Shown in pieces: positions 1 through 11,500 of a DNA stretch of 64,000 nt. Position numbers and translations under genes: made by a program. The stretch is from Veillonella sp. R32 (lineage in GTDB: Bacteria; Bacillota; Negativicutes; Veillonellales; Veillonellaceae), in assembly GCF_010093125.1 (NCBI RefSeq), contig NZ_NMZQ01000011.1, positions 62,001-126,000 of the forward strand, in the 5' to 3' direction. Position 1 is the stretch's first letter, and every line of letters starts with the position of its first letter. The notes beneath the pieces were generated by a model. That model ran no database searches. It was not told where the DNA came from and saw nothing but the letters and a program-made list of their open reading frames with translations.

Positions 1-592
1 GCTTGCGAATTGCAGCCATAATGTCCGCATGCTCTTGATTACAAGAATCCGTACGTGCTTGGTCCATAGTACTAATATACATATCACGATTTACCATTTC
101 ACGGAACTCGCCTAAATAATCCATAACCCGTTCATTCTGGGAGAAGAAGGAAATCAGTGTATGAAAGCGACTATTAATTTGAACTCGTTCTTCCGCATCT
201 GTAGTAGCCGCGCCCGCATCACAAAGACTTTGCAATTCTTCTATCTGGTCATCTGTGCAAACTTCAGCACAAAGTCGAGCCCCTAAACCTTCCATGACTT
301 CACGACATTGATACATACCAATAATTTCTTCAGGCGTATACCCTTTTACGGTTACCCCTTTCCAAGGCTTAATAACAACTAAATTATCCTTTGCCAACTT
401 ACGGAACGCTTCACGCACAGGCGTAGCACTTACATTTAATTGTTCAGCAATTTTTACTTCATTCAATTTCACTTGGGGCTTCAATGCACCTGTTAAAATA
501 GCTTGCTTCAATGTTACATACACTTGCTCACTCAATGGTAAGCGGCCAATCGAGTCAATCGCATTAAGATGATATTCTTCTTGCTTCGCCAT
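1..592 (-). CDS. GntR-family transcriptional regulator, FCD type (partial)
   Basis: The frame is open from an ATG at 592 (minus) to the left edge, so the C-terminus is missing; 197 codons are visible. The N-terminal ~75 residues read as a GntR winged helix, with the family signature around 'LNVSATPVREAFRKL' and the wing ending in 'KPWKGVTVKGY'. The next ~120 residues begin an FCD all-helical ligand domain ('MYQCREVMEGLGARLC', then 'NSRFHTLI' with the conserved His). A GAGG sits just before the ATG. Such proteins usually repress a nearby catabolic operon in response to an organic acid; the target is not visible here. Two copies of ACTAACCTTA lie upstream of its start and may be self-operators (inference). 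Family call is firm; ligand unknown. Confidence 0.88.
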   Translation of the reverse strand, partial: MAKQEEYHLNAIDSIGRLPLSEQVYVTLKQAILTGALKPQVKLNEVKIAEQLNVSATPVREAFRKLAKDNLVVIKPWKGVTVKGYTPEEIIGMYQCREVMEGLGARLCAEVCTDDQIEELQSLCDAGAATTDAEERVQINSRFHTLISFFSQNERVMDYLGEFREMVNRDMYISTMDQARTDSCNQEHADIMAAIRK

Positions 593-624
593 AGGGGACC
601 TCAACTTTCAATGATAGTAGGATA

Positions 625-657
625 ACTAACCTTAAGATAAAAGCACTACTAACCTTA
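625..657. promoter_or_regulatory. Direct repeat ACTAACCTTA, candidate operator
   Basis: Two identical 10-bp copies (625-634 and 648-657) start 23 bp apart in the divergent spacer between the GntR gene and the diacylglycerol-kinase-like gene. Spacing of about two helical turns suits a regulator binding one DNA face. This is inference only. The rest of the 593-889 spacer is very A+T-rich, with a short TATAGATAATA tandem near 735-755. Confidence 0.3.
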
Positions 658-889
658 GGTATAAAATAAAAGTATATATATCTTACATGTCACTCTTTCT
701 AATGACAGCCAATCTTTAGTATACTATAATATATAGATAATATATAGATAATATATATTATAATTTTATACATTCGTATTAGAAAGCAAACGCTTCATAA
801 ACTTATAAAATTCTACAGACTATTTTACTCTAATTATATAAATATTAGATGGAATGCGTCAACTAAAATACACACGGGAGAATATATAC

Positions 890-1792
890 ATGAGTCGCTG
901 TTTAATTATTATCAATCCCGTTTCGGGTGGAGGTCGTGCAACACAATATGCCATGGAATTACAATGGCAATTAAGCACCCTCTTTGAACATATGGAAGTA
1001 AAATTCACTACCAAAGCAGGCGATGCTACTCGCTTTGCTAAAGAAGCTACAGAAAATGGATACCACTCCGTATTTTGCATGGGTGGCGATGGTACCATTA
1101 ATGAAACAGTTAATGGCATTGCCCAAGGTGGCGGCACCGCTAAATTCGGTTTTGTCCCCGTAGGCACCGTTAACGATATGTCAAGGGCTCTTGATATTCC
1201 CTTAGAGCCTCTCGCCGCTATACGTGCTTTAAAATACAGTAAAATACGGCATGTAGATATTGGACGCTGTAATAATCAATACTTTTGTAACAATATTGCA
1301 GCCGGTGTCATTCCTAAAGTAGTGGAGGAAGTAACACCTAAAGAAAAACAATTATTAGGCCCACTGGCTTACTTTGTTAAAGGTGGTCAAGCTCTTTTCA
1401 CAACCAAAGACTATAGTTTTCACATCAAAACAGAAGATCACGATTTCAAAACACGCTCCCCATTAGTAATTGCCTTATTAACTAATGTGGTGTCTAGTTT
1501 TGAAAAGTTTATGCCCTTAGCCTCTGTGGATGATGGTTATATGCGCATTATCATCTTCAAAGAATACTTTATCATGGATGTACTTCGCATTTTACCACTT
1601 ATCTTACGAGGCTCCATTTACACCTCCAAATATGTAACTATTCTAAAAGTTCGCAAAGCTAAGATTTCACTCTTAGATGATATTGAATTACCAACTAACA
1701 TGGATGGTAACAAAGGACCCCTCATGCCGGTGGATTTAGAAGTATTACCGGGCTTCTTACAGGTCTATGTACCTGATAAAAAGAAAAAATAA
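890..1792 (+). CDS. Diacylglycerol kinase-like lipid kinase (YegS/BmrU family)
   Basis: A 300-residue protein, the usual length for this family. It opens with 'SRCLIIINPVSGGG' (nucleotide-binding strand and loop) and carries the hallmark GGDGT motif in 'CMGGDGTINETVNGI' near residue 75, followed by the conserved 'FGFVPVGTVNDMSRAL' segment. Family members phosphorylate diacylglycerol or related lipids and recycle lipid intermediates at the inner membrane. An upstream ATG at 854 is in frame, but the start at 890 has a GGGAG nine bases before it and gives the family-typical N-terminus, so it is preferred. The gene stands alone and ends at a strong hairpin terminator. Exact lipid substrate cannot be told from sequence. 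Confidence 0.88.
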   Translation: MSRCLIIINPVSGGGRATQYAMELQWQLSTLFEHMEVKFTTKAGDATRFAKEATENGYHSVFCMGGDGTINETVNGIAQGGGTAKFGFVPVGTVNDMSRALDIPLEPLAAIRALKYSKIRHVDIGRCNNQYFCNNIAAGVIPKVVEEVTPKEKQLLGPLAYFVKGGQALFTTKDYSFHIKTEDHDFKTRSPLVIALLTNVVSSFEKFMPLASVDDGYMRIIIFKEYFIMDVLRILPLILRGSIYTSKYVTILKVRKAKISLLDDIELPTNMDGNKGPLMPVDLEVLPGFLQVYVPDKKKK

Positions 1793-1829
1793 ACAATCAT
1801 TAAAATCGAATCTTATTTACCCCTATAAC

Positions 1830-1877
1830 AAAAGGACTATAACTTACAACCTTACGGTGTAAGTTATAGTCCTTTTT
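1830..1877. terminator. Bidirectional intrinsic terminator
   Basis: A perfect 19-bp stem (1830-1848 with 1858-1876) closes a 9-nt loop and is flanked by A and T runs. It lies between the convergent lipid-kinase and autotransporter genes and can serve both. Confidence 0.9.
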
Positions 1878-1934
1878 AGGTTAGAGACGATTATAGAGGG
1901 TTATAGGAATTGTTTACTCTATCTGTTTAGTATC

Positions 1935-2435
1935 TTAACCACGACCAGGAATCACGCGTACACGTTCAATCGTTGGGTTGCCATCTTTATCTTTAGCTAC
2001 CACATCAACACGAATACGTTCTAATTCTGGTTCAAATTCGCTGAAGAGTCGATCACTGATTTCCGCGCCTTTTTGCATTTGACGATATACAATCATTGCA
2101 AATTCATAGCGAGTCATCATGCGATCACCACTGAAGTTTCCATCTGGATACCCTTCAACCAAACCATTACCAGCTAATACAGCTAATTCTTCATAAGCCC
2201 AATGATTCTTAGGAACATCAGGGAATAATTTAGTCTTAGTTGGATCAAGTTTGTTACCAGCGGCTACATCAACAAGAGCACTACGCAATTGTTCCACTTC
2301 TTTACGAAGATCTTTCAATTCCTTAGCCATAGCTACGCGGCTAGTGGATACATGATTGCCTTGGCCTAATTTAATACTTACGCCTGCATTAATCATATTT
2401 TCACCACCACCAATGCTACCGCCGATGCTGAACAT
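1935..2435 (-). CDS. C-terminal fragment of the trimeric autotransporter (end of YadA anchor plus SLH domain)
   Basis: From the first ATG after the TAG this is 166 residues; the frame is open back to the TAG at 2517, which adds the missing first anchor strands. It shows the last YadA-anchor strands ('SIGGSIGGGENMINAGVSIK'), a heptad-like helix ('AKELKDLRKEVEQLRSAL') and an SLH domain at about residues 70-120, then a charged tail ending 'RVRVIPGRG'. SLH domains in Negativicutes outer-membrane proteins bind peptidoglycan. A YadA barrel followed by an SLH domain is expected only in diderm Firmicutes. Confidence 0.75.
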   Translation of the reverse strand: MFSIGGSIGGGENMINAGVSIKLGQGNHVSTSRVAMAKELKDLRKEVEQLRSALVDVAAGNKLDPTKTKLFPDVPKNHWAYEELAVLAGNGLVEGYPDGNFSGDRMMTRYEFAMIVYRQMQKGAEISDRLFSEFEPELERIRVDVVAKDKDGNPTIERVRVIPGRG

Positions 2436-2516
2436 AGTGTCTTCATTAGGACGATAGTAAGCACCAATAGCTGCTGCGTTAGCGCCACGATAGTTACCAT
2501 AACCAGCTGCGAAATC

Positions 2517-5500
2517 CTATTTTTCATCAGGATCAAAATCAAGTGGATGTAAGGCTGCAAGAGCCGCTGCCCCAGCACCTACACGATTAATTCGATTACC
2601 AAGTTTGTTGATAGAGTTACCTAATCCACTAATAGCTTGATCACGTAAGAATAACTGGCCACCATTTATAGCTTCTTTCGAACCTTCAGCCACTAAGCCA
2701 TCAGCTACATTAGTAATCTTATTACCAGCTACATCAACAGTATCACGTGTAATCGTTGGACCATTAGAAATGGTTAAGCCATCGCCATTGACTACGGTAT
2801 TATTCGTCGTATCACCAGTCGTAATGCTTGTTAAACCAGTTAAATCTTTAGCCAATTTAACTTGTAAACCTTTACCATCAGCTACAACGCCAATATTATT
2901 GTCGCTAAGTTTAGATGCATCGGTTACGCCACCAGTAACAGCTAAGCTTTCACCTAAGCCTACCGTAGCTGCGCCCGTGTCACCAGCAAATATACGACCA
3001 CCAGGAATCTTATCATCTACTGCTTTTAATTGATCTTCCGTAGCGGCACGACCAGATACGATGCCTTTTTCAGCTGGATTCCAATCCTTATTGTCAAGGC
3101 CGGTAATGAAATTGCCAAATTCGCCTTCATCTTTTACAACCCCAGTATTAGGCGCTGTAGTTTCAACGGTTTGCATACCGATTACAATACTGTTTTTATC
3201 ACCTACTTTAATGGAACCATTACCGCTGCCGTCAATCTTAACTTGACCTTTATCGCCTACTACAATATTACCTTGGCCAGTGGCATCAATGGTAACTTTA
3301 CCATTACCATTGGCATCAATATTACCCATTACCACTTTGTCATTAAGGTTAACCGTGTTGTCTTCTTTAACAGTAATGTTCTTACCAGATTTAGCACGAA
3401 CACCTTCAGCGGCTTCATTGGCAATATTTTCAGCAATATTCTTCACATCGCCAATATTAGCACCATTAGTATCGTTGTCATATACTGGTTTCTTGTTAGC
3501 GTCTACACCAGTAGCACCACTACCTACATTAGTAATTTGTTTATCCCCAGCTTTGATGCCATCTTTAGTAATGCTAATGCCAGAGTCTTTGATTGCAATT
3601 TCATCAGTCGTTACTTTATTAGTATCTACACCATCTTTATCGATAGTTGTATTACCAGCTGCAATGGATCCATCTTGACCAAGTTTAATGTCCTTGTTAA
3701 GACTTACTTCAAGAGCGCCATCTTTAATGGTTGTTGTAATGTTAGATTTACCTGTACCTTCAGTAGCGCCTCCTTTAATAGCAATTGTCTTGCCAAGATC
3801 TTGTTTTACTTCCAAGCCATTTTGGTCAGCTAAGCCGAAACCGCCAGTTGCATTTTCTCCAGTACCTTTAGTAATGGAGTCAGCTACATCTTGCAATTGA
3901 CCTTCTGTAGCGGCACGATCTCTTACAATACCTTTTTCGTTTGGTTTCCATTCAGTGTTACCTAAGCCAGTGACAAAGCTCCCTGTTTCTTCAGCAAGTT
4001 TTGTACCATCAGCTTTTTCAGGTGTTACTGCTTGGTTACCAATGTGGATATTACCAAATTCTGCACTGTTAAGACCTTTTAAGTCTTTTGCTAAACGAAG
4101 AGATAATTTAGCGGTGCTGCCAGCTTCACTATGTTCTTCTTCAGCAACTACACCGATATTGCCAATAGTTTCATCGGTCAATAAGGATTCCTCAGTTACG
4201 CCACCTTTTAAGGATACAATGCTATTTAACCCTACTGCAGCTTCACCAACATCACCATGATAATCGGTCCCATCAGATAAGTATGCTACATAGTCAGTAC
4301 CGCCATTGCCACCTACGGATAAACGTGTATGATTAGCATCGCGATTACCAACGCCTAATTCATCATCTTTAGTTGCTTGAACAACAGTTACATCAATTGG
4401 AGCACGGTCTCCATTAGTAGCATCACGGAAAGTAATGGAGCGATCTTCACCATTAATGATTACTCCGCCACCATCTTTACCAGCAATGGTAATCTTACCA
4501 TTATCTTTGCCATAGCCACCAAGTTGTACATTATTAGCTAATTGAACTTTTAATTGGCCATTTACATTATTAACGCCAATATTATTATCGCTCAAGGTAC
4601 CAGTAGCACCACCAACAATGTCTAATTGTTCGTTTAACTTCTTATTGAGTACTTTAGCATTATCAGCTTTGCCATCATCACCAGCATATTTCATGCCATC
4701 ATCAAGAGTGGCCACTTCATGAGGTTTACCGGCCTTATCTTCATAAACGATGCGAGTTAAGCCATCTTTGCCTGGCGTACCATCAACACCTGGTTGACCT
4801 TCAATTACATGAATGTCTGCATACGTGCTTTCCCCATCTTTACCAGGAGCGCCAGTTAAACCGATGTGACCTTCAGAGCCGTCTTTACCATCTTTACCGT
4901 TTTGAGCAAAAATCGTTACGCCGTCTTTACCATCAGCACCTTTAACGCTAATGCCGTCTTTGCCATCAATGCCTACGCCAGATTTTCCATCTGCACCGTT
5001 AACACCGATTGTACCATCAACGCCATCTTTACCGTCTTTACCAGGGCCACCAATGGATAAGTCATTAGTTAAACCAACTGTAATTGTACCTGTTGTTGGA
5101 TCTGCTACAGTGGCAATGTTTTGGCCATCACCAGCGATTTGTAATGTTTCGCCAAGGTCACGATGTACTTCTGTACCTTGATCATCAGAGAAGTTTAAGC
5201 CTTTAGTTGTTAAATTATTAGTAATCTCAGTCTTAGCACCATCAACCTTTTGGTCTGCAATATTCTTAACGTCGCCAATATTAGCACCATTAGTATTTAC
5301 TGCATCGGAATAAACCTGCTTACCATTTTCATCTGTCACGTAAGAACCATCTGCATTCTTATCGCCACCACTAGCAAGGTCAGTAATTTGTTTATTTCCT
5401 GCATTGATACCATCAGCAGTTACTGATGGGCCATTGTTAATAGTTAAGCCATTATCGGTAAGAGATGTAGAGCTGTTAGGGCCTGTTACAGTCACACCAC

Positions 5501-8500
5501 CAGTTGTTACTTTAGTATTTGTATCAGTGCCACCTACGGTTACACCATCATTATTCATAACAGTATCACCAGTAGTTACAGAACCATCTTCACCAAGGTT
5601 AATATCTTTAGCCAATTTAACGGTCAATTTACCATTGTCGCCATCTTGACTTGCTACGATACCAATGTTTGGACCATCAGCTAATTGAGCTACATCTGTT
5701 TGACCACCAACAAGATTAACTGTTTTGTTCAATTTAACAGCTGCACGGCCAGTGTCACCAGTGTAAACCATGCCATCATCAAGGGTGGCTACTTCATGAG
5801 TTGTGCCGCCTTTGTCTTCGTAAACAATGCGAGTTAAGCCATCTTTACCATCAACACCATTAACGCCTGGTTGACCTTCAATTACATGAATGTCTGCATA
5901 CGTGTTTTCCCCATCTTTGCCAGGAGCACCAGTTAAACCGATGTGACCTTCAGAGCCGTCTTTACCATCTTTGCCGTTTTGAGCAAAAATCGTTACGCCG
6001 TCTTTGCCATCAGCACCTTTAACGCTAATGCCGTCTTTGCCATCAATGCCTACGCCAGATTTACCATCTGCACCATTAACACCGATTGTACCATCAACGC
6101 CATCTTTACCGTCTTTACCCGGGCCACCAATGGATAAGTCATTAGTTAAACCAACTGTAATTTTACCGGTTGTTGGATCTGCTACAGTGGCAATATTTTG
6201 ACCATCACCAGCGATTTGTAAGGTTTCACCAAGGTCGCGATGTACTTCTGTACCTTGATCGTCGGAGAAGTTTAAGCCTTTAGTTGTTACATCAGATGTA
6301 ACACTATCAACCGCTTCTTTTACTTGACCTTCAGTAGCTGCACGGTCTGGAACGATGCCATTTTCAGCAGGATTCCAAGTTGTATTTTCAAGACCTGTTA
6401 CAAAATTACCAGATTCAGGTTTACCTTCTGTAGTTGTACCATCTTCACCAACAATAACTGGAGTTACGTCTTGGTTACCAATTACGATGCCAGTACCAGG
6501 TGCACCATCTTTGCCATCTTGACCATTTACAACGATTTGATCAGCGCCGATAGTCGTTTTGCTATTAGTATCGTCTGCACCAGCTTCACCTGGAGTAGTT
6601 CTACTGATTGTTACACCATCATTATTTACAACAGTATCACCTGTAGTTACAGAGCCATCTTTACCAAGATTGATGTTTTTAGCGAGTTGAAGTTCCAACT
6701 TACCATTTTCACCATCTTGACTAGCTACAACACCAATATTCTTACCTGTAGCCAATTTAGATGCATCTGTTTCGCCACCAGCAATGTTTACAGTCTTGTT
6801 CAATTTAACAGCAGCACGGCCAGTGTCACCAGTGTAAAGCATGCCGTCATCAAGAGTTGCTACTTCACGATTATCTACAACAATACGCGTAATGCCATCT
6901 TTACCATCTACGCCTGGTTGACCATCAATACCTTTAATAGTAATTGTTTTGCCAGGTTCGCCGTCTTTACCAGCAGGGCCAGTTAAACCAATAGAACCAT
7001 CTTTACCATTAAGAACTACGCTAGAACCATCGGCCCCTTTAGCACCGATAGAACCATCTTTACCTGGCTGGCCATCCTTACCTGGTTGGCCTACCATAAT
7101 ATCGTCTTTTAAGGAAATGGTAATTTTGCCATTATCTGGATCAGTGCTTGTCGCAATATTCTGTTGGTCACCACCAATAGCTAAGGTTTCACCAAGATTA
7201 CGATGAACTTTATCACCAGAATCAGCGGAGAAGTTTAAGCCCTTAGTTGTTACATCAGATGTAACACCATCAACCGCTTCTTTTACTTGACCTTCAGTAG
7301 CTGCACGGTCTGGAACGATGCCATTTTCAGCAGGATTCCAAGTTGTATTTTCAAGACCTGTTACAAAGTTACCAGATTCAGGTTTACCTGCTGTAGTTGT
7401 ACCATCTTCACCAATAATAACTGGAGTTACGTCTTGGTTACCGATTACGATACCAGTACCAGGTACACCATCTTTGCCATCTTGACCATTTACAACGATT
7501 TGATCAGCGCCGATAGTTGTTTTGCTATTAGTATCGTCTGCACCAGCTTCACCTGGAGTAGTTCTACTGATTGTTACACCGTCGTTATTCACAACAGTAT
7601 CACCTGTAGTTACAGAGCCATCTGCACCAAGATTGATGTTTTTAGCAAGTTGAAGTTCCAACTTAGCATTTTCACCATCTTGCTTAGCTACAACACCAAT
7701 ATTATTGCCTGTAGCCAATTTAGATGCATCTGTTTCACCGCCAGCAATATTTACAGTCTTGTTCAATTTAACAGCTGCACGGCCAGTGTCACCAGTGTAA
7801 ACCATGCCGTCATCGAGTGTTGCTACTTCACGGTTATCTACAACAATACGAGTAATGCCATCTTTACCATCTACGCCTGGTTGACCATCAATACCTTTAA
7901 TAGTAATGGTTTTACCTGGTTCGCCATCTTTACCAGCAGGGCCAGTTAAACCAATAGAACCGTCTTTACCATTAAGAACTACGCTAGAACCATCGGCCCC
8001 TTTAGCACCGATAGAACCATCTTTACCTGGTTGGCCATCCTTACCTGGCTGACCTACCATAATATCGTCTTTTAAGGAAATGGTAATTTTGCCATTATCT
8101 GGATCAGTGCTTGTCGTAATATTCTGTTGGTCACCACCAATAGCTAAGGTTTGACCAAGATTACGATGAACTTCATCACCAGAATCAGCGGAGAAGTTTA
8201 AGCCTTTATTAACCACTTCTTCGTTCGCTGTATTAGTAATGTTCTTCACGTCGCCAATATTAGCTGCGTTGGTATCTGTATTGTATGTTTTATTGCCTTT
8301 TGCATCTACGCCATCAGAACCACTGGCTACCTTAGTAATTTGTTTTTCTCCAGCGTTAATACCTATATTAGTTACAGATGGACCATTAGTAATAGTTAAT
8401 CCATTATTATTAAGTACTGTATCGCCTGTAGTTACAGAGCCATCTTTACCAAGGTTGATGTCTTTTGCTAGTTGAAGTTCTAACTTACCATTTTCACCAT

Positions 8501-11500
8501 CTTGTTTAGCTACAACACCAATATTCTTACCTGTAGCCAATTTAGATGCATCTGTTTCACCACCAGCAATATTTACAGTTTTATTTAACTTAACAGCAGC
8601 ACGGCCTGTATCACCAGTGTAAACCATGCCATCATCAAGAGTTGCTACTTCACGGTTATCTACAACAATACGAGTGATGCCATCTTTACCATCTACGCCT
8701 GGTTGACCATCAATACCTTTAATAGTAATTGTTTTGCCTGGTTCGCCGTCTTTACCAGCAGGGCCAGTTAAACCAATAGAACCATCTTTACCATTAAGAA
8801 CTACACTAGAACCATCTGCACCTTTAGCACCGATAGAACCATCTTTACCTGGTTGGCCATCCTTACCTGGCTGACCTACCATAATATCGTCTTTTAAGGA
8901 AATGGTAATTTTGCCATTATCTGGATCAGTGCTTGTCGTAATATTCTGTTGGTCACCACCAATAGCTAAGGTTTGACCAAGATTACGATGAACTTCATCA
9001 CCAGAATCAGCGGAGAAGTTTAAGCCTTTATTAACCACTTCTTCGTTCGCTGTATTAGTAATGTTCTTCACGTCACCAATGTTAGCTGCGTTAGTGTCAT
9101 TACCATATACTGGTTTATTATTTTCATCTGTACCTGTAGCACCACTTGCTACATTAGTAATTTGCTGGTCTCCAGCTTTAATACCTGAATTAGTTACAGA
9201 TGGACCATTAGTAATAGTTAAGCCGTTATTATTAAGTACTGTATCGCCTGTAGTTACAGAGCCATCTTTACCAAGATTGATGTCTTTTGCTAGTTGAAGT
9301 TCTAACTTACCATTTTCACCATCTTGTTTAGCTACAACACCAATATTATTGCCTGTAGCCAATTTAGATGCATCTGTTTCACCACCTGCAATATTTACAG
9401 TCTTGTTCAATTTAACAGCTGCACGGCCAGTATCACCAGTATAAACCATGCCGTCATCGAGGGTTGCAACTTCACGGTTATCTACAACAATACGAGTAAT
9501 GCCATCTTTACCATCTACGCCTGGTTGACCGTCAATACCTTTAATAGTAATTGTTTTACCTGGTTCGCCGTCTTTACCAGCAGGGCCAGTTAAGCCGATG
9601 GAACCGTCTTTACCATTAATGGTTACGCCAGACTTGCCATCTGCACCTTTAACGCCAATAGCACCGTCTTTACCATCTTTACCGTCTGCACCAGCAGGGC
9701 CACCAATAGTAAGGTCATTAGTTAAACCAACTGTAATTTTACCAGTTGTTGGATCTGCCACAGTGGCAATATTCTTGCCATCGCCAGCAATTTGTAAGGT
9801 TTCGCCAAGGTTGCGATGCACTTCTGTACCTTTATCATCAGAGAAGTTCAAGCCTTTAGCCGTTAAATTATTAGTGATTTCAGTTTTAGCGCCGTCAATC
9901 TTTTGGTCCGCAATAGATTTCACGTCGCCAATGTTAGCTGCGTTAGTATCGCTACCATACACTGGCTTATTGTTTTCATCTTTACCAGTAGCACCACTTG
10001 CTAAGTTTTGAATTTGAGTACCATTGGTACCTTCAAGAGTGACTTTGTCTTTATTAACTGTGTTGCCGTTCAAATCATATTTAACTGTACGGTCACTTAA
10101 GTTTTCTAAATCAGTAGCTGATGCTACATCGTCAATTACAACATCTTGCTTAGTATTAGCTACATCATTAGGGTCCTGAACAGTTAAGGTTACCTTATTA
10201 TCTGTTACTTTATATGCGCCATCAGTGGCATTAGGATTTTTAACTAAACGAACGTCACCTTTGCTGGCTACTTGATTACCAAGTGCATCAGTTACAGCCT
10301 TCAATTGATCTTCTGTAGCCGCACGGCCAGATACATACGATGGATTTTTCACATCCCAAGATGTATTGCTTAAACCAGTTACATAGCTACCAGTTGGAGC
10401 TTGTGATTGGCTGCCGTTCGAATTGATTACTGTACCACTCTGGTTACCTATTACAGCCGAACCAGCCGTTACCGTATTCAAGCCCTTTAAGTCTTTTGCC
10501 AATTTAATGGTTAAGCCTGCATTATTGCCTGTACCGGAAGCAACAACACCGATATTAGGACCATCTACTAATTGAGTTGTATCATTTTGACCGCCAACAA
10601 CATTTAACGTTTGACCTAAATCGCGATGAACTGTACCAGTATTACCAGCAAAATTCATGCCTTTTGCAGTCAAGTTATTGATAACTTCAGTTTTAGCACC
10701 TTCAGTAATATTCTTCACATCACCGATATTAGCAGCATTTGTCAATATATTATACGTTGGCTGTCCATTGGCAGTACCATCGGAACCACTGGCCAATTTA
10801 GTAATTTGATCATTGCCCATATCAATGCCAGATGTAGAAATTGTTGGGCCATTAGTAATCGTCAATCCACCATCAGTTAATGTTGTAGATTGAGAGCCAT
10901 TAGCAACCTTTACCCCACTATTATTAACAACTGTATTGCCAGTTGTTAAAGAACCATTAGAGCCTAGATTAACATCCTTTACTAAATCAATTTGAATTTT
11001 CGTAGGATCGCTAGTTAACGACGTTTTAATATTTTTAGTCGTAGTAGCAGTACCCGTAGCACCACCAGCAATATTTAAAGTCTGAGTTGCTAAGTTTACT
11101 TTACCTTTGCCGGTATTACTAGCCGTTTTCACATCAGCTGTAGTATTTAATGTAACGGCCTTTAATTGAGCTACGTTCACAGCATCCGTATCATTCGTAC
11201 CAGCTGCTACATTCACAATTTGACGTGTTGCACTATCATTGCCTACAGACACAGCTGCATACGTGCTATTCCAAGTTCTATCAGTTAATGTGCTTTGTGC
11301 ATTTGTAGACGGATCATAACCTTTTTTACCATTCGTTACATTAGCTATAGAACGATCCCCTAGCGCTACACCACCTGCAACAGTCGCACTAGCATCTGAA
11401 CCAATAACAACCGCTTTAGAAGCATTACCAGTAGCAGTCGCTTGGCGTCCTATTGCTATAGAATCTGAAAGTGCGTCACCAACTGTCGCTTGTCTACCAA

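Noticed and set aside
2770-10880. Many open plus-strand frames (one up to 267 codons) opposite the autotransporter gene
   Set aside because: They recur at the period of the minus-strand repeats, have low-complexity Ser/Thr/Phe/Ile compositions and no ribosome sites. They are antisense shadows of repetitive coding DNA.
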